A stretch of 64,000 nt of DNA from Xylanimonas allomyrinae (GCF_004135345.1 NZ_CP035495.1:1116001-1180000), one strand, 5' to 3'. Shown: positions 16,055 through 26,325, numbered from the stretch's first letter. The notes: a model not told the origin generated them from the sequence alone. Translations and numbers: made by a program.

Positions 16055-17188
16055 TCAGGCCGTGCCCGGCGCGCCCGGCAGCAGGGTCGCCAGGTCGTAG
16101 CCCACCGGCTCCTCGAGCTGGGCGTACGTGCAGCCGTCCGGGTCGCGGTCGGGGCGCCACCGCACGAACTGGCTCGTGTGCCGGAACCGCGTGCCCTCCA
16201 TGTGGTCGTAGCCGACCTCGAGGACCCGCTCGGCGCGCAGGGGCGTGAACGACAGGTCCTTGCCCGCGCTCCACCGCGACTGCATCCCCGGGCGGCGCTC
16301 CCCCGCCCCAGGCTCCTGCTCGTCCCGGTGCGGTCCCGGCCCCGCGGCACCCACCCACGGATGGTCCTCTTCCGGGGCGACCGCCAGGGGCGCCAGCTCG
16401 GCATGCAGCGCGGCACGCCGCGCCGTCGGGAACGATGCGGCGACGCCGACGAACTGAAGGACTCCGGCGTCGTCGTACAGGCCCAGCAGCAGCGACCCGA
16501 CGAGCGGCCGCTGCGGCGTCGACGTCTTGTGCTCGCGGAACCCGGCGAGCACGACGTCGGCCGTGCGCGCGTGCTTCACCTTGAGCATGGCGCGCTTGCC
16601 GGGCTGGTAGGGGTCGGCGAGCGGCTTGACGACGACGCCGTCCAGGCCGGCGCCCTCGAACTCCTCGAACCAGCGGCGCGCGAGGTCCGCGTCCGCGGTG
16701 CGCGGGGTCGCGAAGATCTGCGGGCCGGCCAGGCCTAGCGCGTCGAGCGCCGCCAGGCGCTCGGTCAGCGGGCGGCCCGTGAGGTCGTCGTCGCCCAGGG
16801 CGAGCACGTCGAAGACGACCAGGCTCGCCGGGACGGCGTCGGCCAGCATCCGCACGCGCGAGGCCGCCGGATGGATGCGCTGCGACAGCAGCTCGAAGTC
16901 GAGGCGCGCGCGGCCCTGCCCCGGTCGTGCGAGAACGATCTCGCCATCGATGACGCACTGCGGCGGCAACGCGGTCCGCACGGCCTGCACCAGCTCGGGG
17001 AAGTACCGCTGCATCGGGCGCCCGGTGCGTGAGTCGATCCGCACGTCGTCGTCGTCGCGGTAGACGATCGCGCGGAACCCGTCCCATTTGGGTTCGTAGT
17101 TCCAGGCGGCGACCGCCGACTGATCGGGGACGACCGCGACAGGTCTGGCCAGCATCGGGAGCACCGGGGGGCCGATCGGGAGCGTCAT
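16055..17188 (-). CDS. ATP-dependent DNA ligase, LigC-like (377 aa)
   Basis: Joins DNA nicks using ATP. The adenylation motif EPKWDGFR places the nucleophile at Lys34; later nucleotidyltransferase motifs include DGEIV, DGVVVKP and the K-x-K of MLKVKH. A C-terminal OB fold ends in FRHTSQFVRWRPDR. Size and layout fit mycobacterial LigC rather than a full LigD. An acidic Pro/Gly-rich insert (about 275-305) interrupts the OB fold. The ATG at 17188 is preceded by CACGAT and 7 bases, perhaps a leaderless -10. Convergent with the polymerase gene. Confidence 0.9.
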   Translation of the reverse strand: MTLPIGPPVLPMLARPVAVVPDQSAVAAWNYEPKWDGFRAIVYRDDDDVRIDSRTGRPMQRYFPELVQAVRTALPPQCVIDGEIVLARPGQGRARLDFELLSQRIHPAASRVRMLADAVPASLVVFDVLALGDDDLTGRPLTERLAALDALGLAGPQIFATPRTADADLARRWFEEFEGAGLDGVVVKPLADPYQPGKRAMLKVKHARTADVVLAGFREHKTSTPQRPLVGSLLLGLYDDAGVLQFVGVAASFPTARRAALHAELAPLAVAPEEDHPWVGAAGPGPHRDEQEPGAGERRPGMQSRWSAGKDLSFTPLRAERVLEVGYDHMEGTRFRHTSQFVRWRPDRDPDGCTYAQLEEPVGYDLATLLPGAPGTA

Positions 17189-17245
17189 GCGCTCGATCGT
17201 GCCACCAGGGGGGCACGTCGGCCCGCTGCCTGCGCGGCGTGCCCG

Positions 17246-19569
17246 CTACGCCACGGGCAGGTGCGGTTCCCCCGCCGCCTTCGCGCCCGTGATGCGGTAG
17301 ACGTCGAACACGCCGTCGACCTTGCGCACCGCGGCGAGCACCTGCTGCAGGTGCGCCGGCTCGGCCATCTCGAACACGTACCGCGACATCGCGATGCGGT
17401 CCTGGGTCGTGGAGACCGTCGCGGACAGGATGTTGACGTGGTTGTCGGACAGCACGCGAGTGATGTCCGACAGCAGCCGGGACCTGTCGAGCGCCTCGAC
17501 CTGGATCTGCACCAGGAAGGTCGTGCTCGCGCCGGTCGTCCACGACACGTCCACGATCCGCTCGGGCTGGGAGCGCAGCCCCTCGACGTTCGCGCAGTCC
17601 GCACGGTGGACGGACACGCCCGCGCCGCGCGTCACGAACCCGATGATGTCGTCACCCGGGACGGGCGTACAACACTTGGCCAGCTTGACCCAGATGTCGC
17701 CGACGCCCTTGACGACGATGCCCGGGTCGCCGCCGCGCGTGCGGCGCGGCGTGGTCGGCACGCCCGGCACGGCGGCCTCGGCCGTGTCCTCCTCCGTGCC
17801 GTCGGCACCCCCAGCGACTTGACCAGCAGCTCGACGACGTGGGGGGCCGAGACGTGCCCCTCGCCGACGGCCGCGTACAGGGCCGAGACGTCCGCGAACC
17901 GCAGCTCGGTCGCCAGCCCCACGAGCGCCTCGTGCGACAGCAGCCGCTGGATCGGCAGGTTCTGCTTGCGCATCGCCTTGGTGATGGCGTCGCGCCCCTG
18001 CTCGATGGCCTCCTCGCGCCGCTCCTTGGTGAACCAGGCGCGGATCTTGTTGCGAGCCCGGGCCGACTTGACGAACGCCAGCCAGTCGCGGCTCGGGCCC
18101 GACGACTCGGCCTTGGACGTGAGGATGTCGACGACGTCGCCGTTCTGCAGCTGCGAGTCGAGCGGCACGAGCCTGCCGTTGACGCGCGCTCCCATGGTGC
18201 GGTGGCCCACCTCGGTGTGCACCGAGTAGGCGAAGTCGACCGGCGTCGCCCCCGCCGGCAGCCCCATGACCTCGCCCTTCGGGGTGAAGACGTAGACCTC
18301 CGCGCCGCCGATCTCGTAGCGCAGCGAGTCGAGGAACTCGCTCGGGTCGGCCGTCTCCCGCTGCCAGTCCACGAGCTGGCGCAGCCACGCCATGTCGTTG
18401 GTGCGCGGGTCGTCCCCCGGTGTCGCGCCGGAGCGCCCACCGCGCGCCGTCTCCTTGTACTTCCAGTGCGCCGCGACGCCGTACTCGGCCCGCCGGTGCA
18501 TGTCGTGCGTGCGGATCTGGATCTCCACGGGCTTGCCGCCCGGACCCACGACCGTCGTGTGGAGCGACTGGTACAGGTTGAACTTGGGCATCGCGATGTA
18601 GTCCTTGAACCGGCCAGGGACCGGGTTCCAGCGCGCGTGCAGCGCGCCCAGCGCCGCGTAGCAGTCGCGCACCGTGTCCACCAGGACGCGCGTGCCCACC
18701 AGGTCGTAGATCTCCGCGAAGTCGTGCCCGCGCACGATCATCTTCTGGTAGATCGAGTAGTAGTGCTTGGGCCGCCCCGTCACGGTCGCCTTGATCTTCG
18801 CGGTGCGCAGATCGGCCTGGACCTGCTCACGCACCACCGACAGGTACTCCTCGCGCGCCGGGGCCCGCTCGGCCACCAGGTGCACGATCTCGTCGTACAC
18901 CTTGGGGTACAGGGCCTGGAAGGACAGGTCCTCCAGCTCCCACTTGATGGTGTTCATCCCGAGCCGGTGGGCCAGCGGCGCGTAGATCTCCAGCGTCTCG
19001 CGCGCCTTGCGCTCGGCCGACGACGAGGGGACGTACTTCCAGGTGCGGGCGTTGTGCAGCCGGTCGGCGAGCTTGATCACCAGCACCCGGATGTCCTTGG
19101 CCATCGCCACGACCATCTTGCGCACCGTCTCGGCCTGCGCCGCCGCTCCGTACGTGACCTTGTCGAGCTTGGTGACGCCGTCGACCATGAGCGCGACGTC
19201 GTCACCGAACTCGGCACGCAGCCGGTCCAGCGAGTAGTCGGTGTCCTCGACGGTGTCGTGCAGCAGGGCCGCCGCGATCGTGGTGCCCTCGAACCCGAGC
19301 TCGGCGAGGATGGTCGAGACGGCGACCGGGTGCGTGATGTAGGGGTCGCCGCTCTTGCGGACCTGGCCGCGGTGCGCCTCCTCCGCGACGGTGTAGGCAC
19401 GCTCGATCACAGACAGGTCCGACTTGGGGTGCGCCGCGCGCACGGCCTGCAGCAACGGTTCCAGCGCGGGGCTGACGCCGCTGCCACCGCCCCGCACGCC
19501 GAGCCGCACCAGACGGTTGCGCACCCGCACACCGGTTCCGGGCGTGGCGGTGAAGTTCTCGTCGTTCAT
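17246..19569 (-). pseudogene. relA: RelA/SpoT-type (p)ppGpp synthetase/hydrolase with a one-base frameshift
   Basis: Bifunctional stringent-response enzyme: HD hydrolase domain ([13 protein letters not shown]), synthetase domain ([16 protein letters not shown]), TGS domain ([10 protein letters not shown]), a zinc-finger-like CCTPVPGD and a C-terminal ACT domain. The frame running from ATG 19569 (ribosome site GGAGGCG) breaks inside LLVKSLGG at the C-run 17808-17812, GGGGG on the coding strand. Adding one G restores an uninterrupted 774-residue protein of normal length. As read, the protein would lose its zinc-finger-like and ACT regulatory part and end at 17632. Because two other core genes show the same defect, an artefact is more likely than real loss. 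Confidence 0.9.
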
Positions 19570-19602
19570 GCGCGCCTCCGTCCGCCGGTGAGAGGCGCCA
19601 GT

Positions 19603-20196
19603 CTACGACGTGGGCCGACCCCCCACGCGCAGCAGCGTCTCGACCGCCGTGCCCGCCAGCCGCGCACGGCCCCCGAGCCCGTCGAGCTCCATGAGGAACG
19701 CCGCCGCGACCACGTGGCCGCCGCACCGCTCCACCAGCTCGACCGCCGCAGCCGCCGTCCCGCCCGTCGCGAGCACGTCGTCCACCACCAGAACACGCGC
19801 ACCCGCCCGTATCGTTCCCGACCGCAGCTCCAGGGCCGCCGAGCCGTACTCGAGGTCGTAGGAGACGCGATCGACCGGCGGCGGCAGCTTGCCCGCCTTG
19901 CGCAGCGGGACGAACCCGACACCCAGGCGCATCGCGAGCGGCGCCCCGAGCAGGAAGCCTCGCGCCTCCATGCCAGCGACGACGTCGACCCCGTGCCCGT
20001 CGTCCCCTTCGCACAGGCGGGCGAACGCCTCCACGACGTCAGCCAGCGCGGGCCCGTCGGCCAGCAGGGGCGTGATGTCGCGGAAGACGATCGGCTCGTG
20101 CGGGTAGCCCGGGACGTCGCGGATCAGCGACCGGATCTCCGTCGCCCTCTGCGGCCCCAGGCCGCGGAGGGCGACGAGCGAGATGTCGTCCGTCAT
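19603..20196 (-). CDS. apt: Adenine phosphoribosyltransferase (197 aa)
   Basis: Salvages adenine to AMP using PRPP. The type I phosphoribosyltransferase PRPP loop VLVVDDVLATGGTAAAAVEL is at about residues 135-154, with the apt-like FRDITPLLADGPA segment (about 37-49) and GFLLGAPLAMRLGVGFVPLRKAGKLP upstream. The start ATG 20196 overlaps the secF stop (ATGA). apt between secDF and relA is a standard actinobacterial order. The N-terminal extension of about 20 residues is usual for the group. Confidence 0.93.
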   Translation of the reverse strand: MTDDISLVALRGLGPQRATEIRSLIRDVPGYPHEPIVFRDITPLLADGPALADVVEAFARLCEGDDGHGVDVVAGMEARGFLLGAPLAMRLGVGFVPLRKAGKLPPPVDRVSYDLEYGSAALELRSGTIRAGARVLVVDDVLATGGTAAAAVELVERCGGHVVAAAFLMELDGLGGRARLAGTAVETLLRVGGRPTS

Positions 20197-21275
20197 CGAC
20201 GCTTGCGCCGCGGCTGCGCCGCCTGGCCCAGGTGCTGGCCCGGGGCGAGCTGGAGGACGCCTGCCTCGACGGGCACGTCGCCCCCGGCGGCGGCCCCGGC
20301 ACGGGCCGCGAGAACCTTCGCCGTGTGCGCCTTGATCTTCGGCTCACGCTCGCGCAACGCCACGTCGAGCGGCGTCGCCAGGAACAGCGAGGAGGCGGCG
20401 CCGACCGCGATGCCGACGAACAGCGACAGCGACAGGTCGCGCAGCGTGCCTGCGCCCAGCAGCAGCGCCCCGACGAACAGGATGCCGCCCACGGGCAGCA
20501 GCGCCACGACAGAGGTGTTGATCGAGCGGACCAGCGTCTGGTTGACGGCGAGGTTCGCGCGCTCGGCGTAGGTCGTGCGGGTCTGGTCGAGCACGCCGTC
20601 GGCGTTCTCGCGGACCTTGTCGAACACGACCATCTTGTCGTAGAGCGAGAAGCCCAGGATCGTCAGGAACCCGATGATCGTCGACGGCGTGACCTCCCAG
20701 CCGACCAGCGCGTACACGCCGGCGGAGATGAGCAGGTCGGCGAGCATCGAGACGATCGCGGCCAGGGACATGCGCCAGGCGCGGAAGTAGATCGCCATGA
20801 ACGCGGCCGCCGCGAGGACGAAGACGACGACGCCCCACAGGGCGCGGGTCGAGACGCCCTGCCCCCACGTCGGACCCACCGACGACACCGTGACGTCGGT
20901 CGCCGGGTCGATGCCGTACGCCTCCGCGAGACGCGCCGAGATGTCGGCGACCTGCTCGGGCTCGAGCTTCTGCGTCTGGATCCGCAGCGCGCTGCTGCCC
21001 ACCGACGCGACACGCGGCTCGTCACCCGGCACCACGGCCTGCACAGCCGCGATCGCCGGGCCCTGGTCGGTGCTGGTGGTGTTCTCGACGGAGATCTCCG
21101 TGCCGCCGCGGAAGTCGATGCCCAGCGACAGGCCCTTGAACCCGAGGATCGCGATCGAGGCGATCGCGAGCGCCGCGGCGACGGCGAACCACCGCTTGCG
21201 CTTGGCGACGATCGCGTAGGAACGGTGGCCCGTGTAGAGGTCGTTGCCCCAGGCGGCAAAGCTGAAACCGGCCAT
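20193..21275 (-). CDS. secF: Protein translocase subunit SecF (360 aa)
   Basis: With SecD it uses the proton-motive force to complete protein export. A first membrane helix, a periplasmic P1-like domain opened by GIDFRGGTEI, then five helices with the SecF motif LGFSLYDKMVVFDKVREN. The C-terminal tail beyond residue about 320 is cytoplasmic and basic (QPRRKRR). ATG 21275 follows the secD stop with a one-base gap, and the stop overlaps apt. Confidence 0.95.
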   Translation of the reverse strand: MAGFSFAAWGNDLYTGHRSYAIVAKRKRWFAVAAALAIASIAILGFKGLSLGIDFRGGTEISVENTTSTDQGPAIAAVQAVVPGDEPRVASVGSSALRIQTQKLEPEQVADISARLAEAYGIDPATDVTVSSVGPTWGQGVSTRALWGVVVFVLAAAAFMAIYFRAWRMSLAAIVSMLADLLISAGVYALVGWEVTPSTIIGFLTILGFSLYDKMVVFDKVRENADGVLDQTRTTYAERANLAVNQTLVRSINTSVVALLPVGGILFVGALLLGAGTLRDLSLSLFVGIAVGAASSLFLATPLDVALREREPKIKAHTAKVLAARAGAAAGGDVPVEAGVLQLAPGQHLGQAAQPRRKRR

Positions 21276-21276
21276 G

Positions 21277-23280
21277 TCAGCGGCCCCCCTCGTTCTCGTC
21301 GATGCCCTCGGCCGCACCGGCCGCGGCCCTGCGCTCGGCGGCACGCCGCTCCGCGATGGTCAGCCGGCGACCCGACTCGTCCGTCGCGGGCGCCGGAAGC
21401 GCCGACGACGACCTGACCGTGGACAGCGCAGGCTCCTCGCGGGGCACTGCTCCCTCGGCCTCGGCGTTCACCTCCGCCGCCGCGGCCTCGGACACCGTCG
21501 CCGGCATCGCGACGCGGCCCGCGCCGGCGTACCGCGGCCTGGCGGCCGAGATCGTCAGGCGCTCCCGGTTCAGGCCCGAGGCGATGTGCCCCTCGCGGAA
21601 GAACCGCAGCTTGGTCAGCAGCTCCATGACGGGGTGGGTGAACCAGACGACCACCATGACGTCGATGATCGTCGTCAGACCGAGCGTGAACGCGAAGCCC
21701 TGGACGCCGCCGACGGCGAGGTAGTAGAGGATGACGGCCGAGATGAGGTTGACGGCCTTGGCCGCGTAGATCGTGCGGCGCGCACGCTCCCAGCCTCGCT
21801 GCACCGCGAAGTGCAGGGTGCGCCCGTTGCGCAGCTCGTCGCGGATACGTTCGAAGTACACGATGAACGAGTCGGCGGTGAAGCCGATCGCCACGATCAT
21901 GCCGGCGACGCCGGGCAGCGATAGGCGGTAGCCCATCCCCCAGCTCAGCAGAGCGATCGTCACGTACGTCATCGCGCCCGCGACGACGAGCGAGGCGACC
22001 GTGAGCAGGCCCAGCGTGCGGTACTGGAACAGCGAGTAGACGACGACGAGCAGCAGGCCGATGAGGCCGGCGATGAGGCCCTTCTCCAGCTGCTCGGAAC
22101 CGAGCGTCGCCGAGATCTCCTGCTGGCTCTGCACGTCGAACTGCAACGGCAGGGCTCCGAAGCTCAGCTGGTTGGCCAGCGTCGCCGCGGTCTCGCTCGT
22201 GAACGAGCCCGAGATCTGCGCCCGGCCGTCCGTGATCGGCTCGTTGATGCCGGGAGCCGACACCACCAGGCCGTCCAGCACGATCGCGAACTGGTTCTGC
22301 GGGTTGCCGTCGCCGAAGGCGAACAGTCGCTGCGAGGTGGCCGCGAACTGCTTCGCGCCCTCGGAGTCGAGCTCGAGCGACACGCCCCAGATGTTGCTCG
22401 TGGTGTTGTTGGGGCCGGGCAGCAGGCCCGACGTCGCGCGCTTGATGTGCGTGCCCTCGACCTCGACGGGCCCGAGGACGTACTTGAGCATGCCGTCCTG
22501 CGAGCACGCCACCAGCGGCGTGGCCGGGTCGTCGCCGCCGCCCCCGCGCAGGTTCTCCGGGTCCGAGCAGTCGAGCTGGTCGAACTGCTCCTGGATCTCC
22601 GGCGTGATCTGCGCCAGGTCGCTCGGGTTGGACGCCGTCGCAGGCGTGTCGTCGGTCGCGGCCGCGTCGGTCGGCGAGTCGGTCGGCGAGTCCGTCGGCG
22701 ATGCCTCGGCTCCGGCGTCCGTCGCCGGGTCGGTCGCGGCGTCCGTGGGCGCGGGAGAGGCGGCCGCGTCGTCCGCGCCTGCACCGGCAGCGGCGTCGTC
22801 GGCCGCCGGCGTGGACTCGTCCGTCGGCGAGGGGGTCTCGGTGGGCGTCGGGACGCCGTAGCTGTAGGTCAGCACCGGCCGGAAACGCATCTGGGCGGCC
22901 TGGCTCACCAGGTCGATCGTCGCCTGCGACGGCTTGCCCGGGATGCCGACGACGATGTTGCGCCCGCCCTGGCTCGTGATCTCCGCCTCGGAGACTCCGT
23001 TGGCGTCGATGCGCTGGCGGATGACGTTGATCGCCTCGGTGACGGTCGCGTCGGTCACCTGCGATCCGTCGGTCGTCGTCGGCGTCAGGATGATCTGCGT
23101 GCCGCCCTCGAGGTCGAGGGCCAGGCCTGGCGTGAGGCTCGCGCCGTCCGGGTTGTCGGTGCTGCGGCCGTCGACGATCGTGCCGGCCACGAGGCCGGCG
23201 AACGGCAGGAGCATCGTCAGGATGGCGAAGATGACGAGCGTACGTACCGGCCGCGAGCGCCGCGTGCTGGAGTTGGCCAA
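21277..23280 (-). CDS. secD: Protein translocase subunit SecD (667 aa)
   Basis: Partner of SecF. The N-terminal helix, the P1 opening GLALDLEGGTQI (about 52-63), six-helix core with GMIVAIGFTADSFIVYFERIRDE and LTTIIDVMVVVWFTHP are all present. Residues about 144-221 are an Ala/Asp/Thr/Pro/Ser-rich insertion (PTDSPTDSPTD) within the exported head domain, and the cytoplasmic tail after residue about 575 is long. The start codon is TTG at 23280, with AGAAG just upstream, giving the family-typical MANSSTRRSRPVR opening. Confidence 0.94.
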   Translation of the reverse strand: MANSSTRRSRPVRTLVIFAILTMLLPFAGLVAGTIVDGRSTDNPDGASLTPGLALDLEGGTQIILTPTTTDGSQVTDATVTEAINVIRQRIDANGVSEAEITSQGGRNIVVGIPGKPSQATIDLVSQAAQMRFRPVLTYSYGVPTPTETPSPTDESTPAADDAAAGAGADDAAASPAPTDAATDPATDAGAEASPTDSPTDSPTDAAATDDTPATASNPSDLAQITPEIQEQFDQLDCSDPENLRGGGGDDPATPLVACSQDGMLKYVLGPVEVEGTHIKRATSGLLPGPNNTTSNIWGVSLELDSEGAKQFAATSQRLFAFGDGNPQNQFAIVLDGLVVSAPGINEPITDGRAQISGSFTSETAATLANQLSFGALPLQFDVQSQQEISATLGSEQLEKGLIAGLIGLLLVVVYSLFQYRTLGLLTVASLVVAGAMTYVTIALLSWGMGYRLSLPGVAGMIVAIGFTADSFIVYFERIRDELRNGRTLHFAVQRGWERARRTIYAAKAVNLISAVILYYLAVGGVQGFAFTLGLTTIIDVMVVVWFTHPVMELLTKLRFFREGHIASGLNRERLTISAARPRYAGAGRVAMPATVSEAAAAEVNAEAEGAVPREEPALSTVRSSSALPAPATDESGRRLTIAERRAAERRAAAGAAEGIDENEGGR

Positions 23281-23330
23281 CTTCTGTCTTCTCTCGTGTG
23301 CGCGCCGCCGGGGTGGTCGGCGCGGGTGAC

Positions 23331-23355
23331 GCCGGCCGGGAGGGACCCGGCCGGC
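23331..23355 (-). terminator. Perfect 10-base hairpin between yajC and secD
   Basis: GCCGGCCGGG (23331-23340) and CCCGGCCGGC (23346-23355) pair perfectly around a 5-base loop, 7 bases past the yajC stop and about 50 bases before secD. It may be a partial terminator or a processing/stability element inside the operon; which one cannot be told. Confidence 0.5.
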
Positions 23356-23362
23356 GCTCGCG

Positions 23363-23770
23363 TCACTTGCCTTCGTCGTCCTTGCGCTGCTGCTCGCGGT
23401 ACTCGCGCTGGGCGGTGTCGAGACCGGAGATGTCGTCAGGCACGTCGATGGCGTCTGCGGGCGCGATCGTACTCGCCTCGGCCGCCTCGATCGTGTCGGC
23501 TGCGTCGTTAGGCGAACTGTCGACGCGTTTTGCGATGGCGGCGCGCAGCCAGATCGAGCGCGAACCGGCGGAGTCGAGGGTGATCCGGTCGTTCGCCTCG
23601 TCGATCTCGACGATGGTGCCGAACAGCCCCGACGCGGTCATGACCTCCTGGCCGGCGGCGAGCTCGTTGCGGAACTCCTGCTGGGCCTTCTGCTGCTTGC
23701 GCTGGCGTGACGACATGAAGAACATCAGGCCGAGCAGCGCCACGATGAGGATGAGGAACGTAGGGTCCAC
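23363..23770 (-). CDS. yajC: Preprotein translocase accessory subunit YajC (135 aa)
   Basis: Small single-span membrane protein that associates with SecDF. One N-terminal helix (about 4-19, FLILIVALLGLMFFMSS), then the RQRKQQKAQQEFRNEL and ASGLFGTIVEIDE motifs of YajC, and an acidic, low-complexity tail. GTG 23770 has AAGGAAG upstream. The tail makes it longer than the E. coli protein but normal for actinobacteria. Confidence 0.93.
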   Translation of the reverse strand: MDPTFLILIVALLGLMFFMSSRQRKQQKAQQEFRNELAAGQEVMTASGLFGTIVEIDEANDRITLDSAGSRSIWLRAAIAKRVDSSPNDAADTIEAAEASTIAPADAIDVPDDISGLDTAQREYREQQRKDDEGK

Positions 23771-23818
23771 GAGGCTTCCTTGCGGTAGGGGGTCCCGCCG
23801 GGTGACGGCGAGGCCGAA

Positions 23819-24946
23819 TCAGTCTATTCGGTCGCCCAACGGCCCGGCGCCCGCCGGGGTTCCCGCATCGTCGCCCGAGTCTTCGAAGAGCGTGCCCGCT
23901 GTCGCCCCGAGCGCGCCCGCCGGGACGGCCAGCCCGAGGTGCTCCCAGGCGAGCGGCGTGGCGACGCGACCGCGCGGCGTGCGGGCCACGAACCCTTCGC
24001 GGACCAGGTAGGGCTCGGCGACCGTCTCGACGGTGTCGGCCTCCTCGCCCACCGTCATCGCGAGCGTGGACAGGCCGACCGGGCCGCCGCCGAAGCGACG
24101 GCACAGCGCGTCGAGCACGGCCCTGTCGAGCCGGTCGAGGCCCACCGGGTCGACCTCGAAGACCTCGAGCGCCGCGTGCGCGGCGGCCAGGTCGAGCCTG
24201 CCGCTGCCGCGCACCTGCGCCCAGTCGCGCACGCGCCGCAGCAGGCGGTTGGCGATGCGGGGCGTGCCGCGCGAGCGGCCGGCGATCTCGTGTGCCGCCG
24301 CGTGCTCCAGGTCGACGCCGAGCAGCCCGGCCGAGCGGACGATGACGCGTTCCAGGTCTGCCGCGTCGTAGAAGTCCAGGTGCCCGGTGAAGCCGAACCT
24401 GTCGCGCAGCGGAGCGGGCAGCAGCCCCGAGCGTGTGGTCGCACCCACGACGGTGAACGGCGGCAGCGCGAGCGGGATCGCGCTCGCCCCCGCCCCCTTG
24501 CCGACGACGACGTCGACGCGGAAGTCCTCCATCGCGACGTACAGCAGCTCCTCGGCCGGGCGGGCGAGGCGGTGGATCTCGTCGATGAAGAGCACCTCGC
24601 CCTCCTCGAGCGAGGACAGCACGGCCGCGAGGTCGCCGGCGTGCTGGATCGCCGGGCCGCTCGTCACGCGCAGGGACGTGCCCAGCTCGCCCGCGATGAT
24701 CATCGCCAGCGTCGTCTTGCCGAGGCCGGGCGGTCCGGAGAGCAGCACGTGGTCGGGTGGGGCGCCGCGCGCGATCGCGGCTTGCAGCACGAGCGAGAGC
24801 TGGTCGCGCACGACCGGCTGGCCGACGAACTCCGCGAGCCGCTTGGGGCGCAGCGCCGCCTCGGCGGCCCGCTCGACGTCGTCGGCCGACGCCGTGACGA
24901 TCCGCTCGCTGGTGAACTGGGGCTCCTCGTAGCGGCCGTCAACCAC
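23819..24946 (-). CDS. ruvB: Holliday junction branch-migration helicase RuvB (375 aa)
   Basis: Hexameric AAA+ motor that drives Holliday junction migration with RuvA. Walker [12 protein letters not shown] (about residues 66-76), Walker B FIDEIHRL, sensor/arginine-finger region [13 protein letters not shown], and a C-terminal winged helix (RTPRGR). The start GTG 24946 ([11 protein letters not shown]) overlaps the ruvA end by 8 bases, so the two are coupled. The C-terminal tail is about 25 residues longer than in E. coli. Confidence 0.96.
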   Translation of the reverse strand: MVDGRYEEPQFTSERIVTASADDVERAAEAALRPKRLAEFVGQPVVRDQLSLVLQAAIARGAPPDHVLLSGPPGLGKTTLAMIIAGELGTSLRVTSGPAIQHAGDLAAVLSSLEEGEVLFIDEIHRLARPAEELLYVAMEDFRVDVVVGKGAGASAIPLALPPFTVVGATTRSGLLPAPLRDRFGFTGHLDFYDAADLERVIVRSAGLLGVDLEHAAAHEIAGRSRGTPRIANRLLRRVRDWAQVRGSGRLDLAAAHAALEVFEVDPVGLDRLDRAVLDALCRRFGGGPVGLSTLAMTVGEEADTVETVAEPYLVREGFVARTPRGRVATPLAWEHLGLAVPAGALGATAGTLFEDSGDDAGTPAGAGPLGDRID

Positions 24947-25562
24947 GGCGGCCGCCCAGGGAGCGCAGCGTCGCGCGCAGGGTCGCGGCGACGTCGGGCT
25001 CGGCCACCGTCTCGGCGCCGGAGTCCTTCAGGGCGCGGGCGACGGCGTCCTCGGCGACCTTGCTGGGGTAGCCCAGACCGACCAGGGCCTCGACGACCTT
25101 GCCCCGCTGGTCGCCGGCAGCGGCGGGCGAGCCTGCCGTGGCGCCGTTCCCGGCCCCCGTGGGTGCGCCGAGCTTGCCGCCGAGCTCCAGCAGGATGCGC
25201 TGGGCGACCTTCGGCCCGATGCCCGGCACGCGTGTGAGCGCCTTGACGTCCTGGGTGTGCATCGCGGCGCGCACGGCGTCGGGCGTGTGGACCGCGAGGA
25301 TCGCCAGCGCGATGCGCGGGCCGACGCCCGAGACGGACTGCGCGGTCTCGAACACGTCGCGCTCGTCGTCGTCGGCGAACGCGTACAGGGTCATGGACTC
25401 CTCGCGCACCACCATCGTCGTGTAGAGCATGGATGCCTCGCCGATCCGCAGCCGCGCGAGCGTGCCCGGCGTCGCATGAACGAGGTACCCGACCCCTTGG
25501 ACGTTGATCACGGCCCGGTCGAGCGACACGCGCTCCACGATCCCGGTCAGCGACGCGATCAC
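24939..25562 (-). CDS. ruvA: Holliday junction-binding protein RuvA (207 aa)
   Basis: Tetrameric junction-binding protein. N-terminal OB fold ([20 protein letters not shown]), helix-hairpin-helix motifs ([12 protein letters not shown] and [15 protein letters not shown]) and the C-terminal RuvB-contacting three-helix domain ([18 protein letters not shown]) after an Ala/Gly linker. GTG 25562 is strongly supported by AAGGAGGA 6 bases upstream. The 163-base gap to ruvC is non-coding. Confidence 0.96.
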   Translation of the reverse strand: MIASLTGIVERVSLDRAVINVQGVGYLVHATPGTLARLRIGEASMLYTTMVVREESMTLYAFADDDERDVFETAQSVSGVGPRIALAILAVHTPDAVRAAMHTQDVKALTRVPGIGPKVAQRILLELGGKLGAPTGAGNGATAGSPAAAGDQRGKVVEALVGLGYPSKVAEDAVARALKDSGAETVAEPDVAATLRATLRSLGGRRG

Positions 25563-25725
25563 CGGCACTCCTCCTTGTCGAACACCCGTACGAGGCCCCA
25601 ACCTACCAATCCTGCGCCGCCTCCCGTCGACGACACCCCCAGGACGGCACCCGGACGCGCGCGACGATGCGCACGCCGCGCGCGAACCGCGCCACCCGCC
25701 GACGGGGAGCCTCCCCGGGGCGGGG

Positions 25726-26313
25726 CTATCTCGGGGCGGGCCGAGCGGCGGGGCGGGGCGCGTGCCGGGCCGCGTGCTCGGCGGCGGCCCACGCACGCTG
25801 GGCCGGGGTGAGCTCGTGGCGGTCGCCGCCCTGGAGTGCGCCGGCGGGGCGCCACAGGTGGGTGATCGCGAGCGCGAGCGCGTCCGCGGCGTCGGCCGGG
25901 CGTGGCGGGTCGGCAAGACCCAGGAGCGTCTGCACCATGCGCTGCACCTGCGCCTTGCCGGCGCGACCCGAGCCGGTGACGGCGGCCTTGACCTCCGACG
26001 GCGTGTGCAGCGCCACCGGGACCCCGCGGCGCGCGGCCGCGACCATCGCCAGCCCCGCCACCTGGGCGGTGCCCATGACGGTGCCGACGTTGTGCTGGGC
26101 GAAGACCCGTTCGACGGCGACCACGTCGGGCACGTGCTCGTCGAGCCAGTCGTCGAGCTCGCGTGCGAGCGTCAGCAGCCGCAGGTCGACGCTCGCGGCC
26201 GGGTCGGAGCGGATGACGCCGACGGCGACGAGCCGCGCCCGCCGCCCGGGCAGGGAGTCGACCACGCCGACGCCGCACCGGGTCAGGCCAGGGTCGACTC
26301 CGAGGACGCGCAC
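25726..26313 (-). CDS. ruvC: Holliday junction resolvase RuvC (195 aa)
   Basis: Metal-dependent endonuclease that cuts Holliday junctions. The four catalytic acids are in place: Asp7 (LGVDPG), Glu68 (VAVERVF), Asp141 and Asp144 ([10 protein letters not shown]). A Pro/Arg/Ala-rich tail extends the C-terminus. The start is GTG 26313, with TAGGGT ending 6 bases upstream and no ribosome site, so this is a leaderless promoter separate from yebC. Confidence 0.95.
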   Translation of the reverse strand: MRVLGVDPGLTRCGVGVVDSLPGRRARLVAVGVIRSDPAASVDLRLLTLARELDDWLDEHVPDVVAVERVFAQHNVGTVMGTAQVAGLAMVAAARRGVPVALHTPSEVKAAVTGSGRAGKAQVQRMVQTLLGLADPPRPADAADALALAITHLWRPAGALQGGDRHELTPAQRAWAAAEHAARHAPRPAARPAPR

Positions 26314-26319
26314 GCTGTC

Positions 26320-26325
26320 ACCCTA
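26320..26325 (-). promoter_or_regulatory. -10 box of the leaderless ruvC promoter
   Basis: On the minus strand TAGGGT is followed by 6 bases and the GTG start at 26313. Confidence 0.55.

Noticed and set aside
17632-17812. Programmed frameshift in relA
   Set aside because: No slippery heptamer with stimulatory structure is evident, and the same one-G defect in pimA and panB points to sequencing error.
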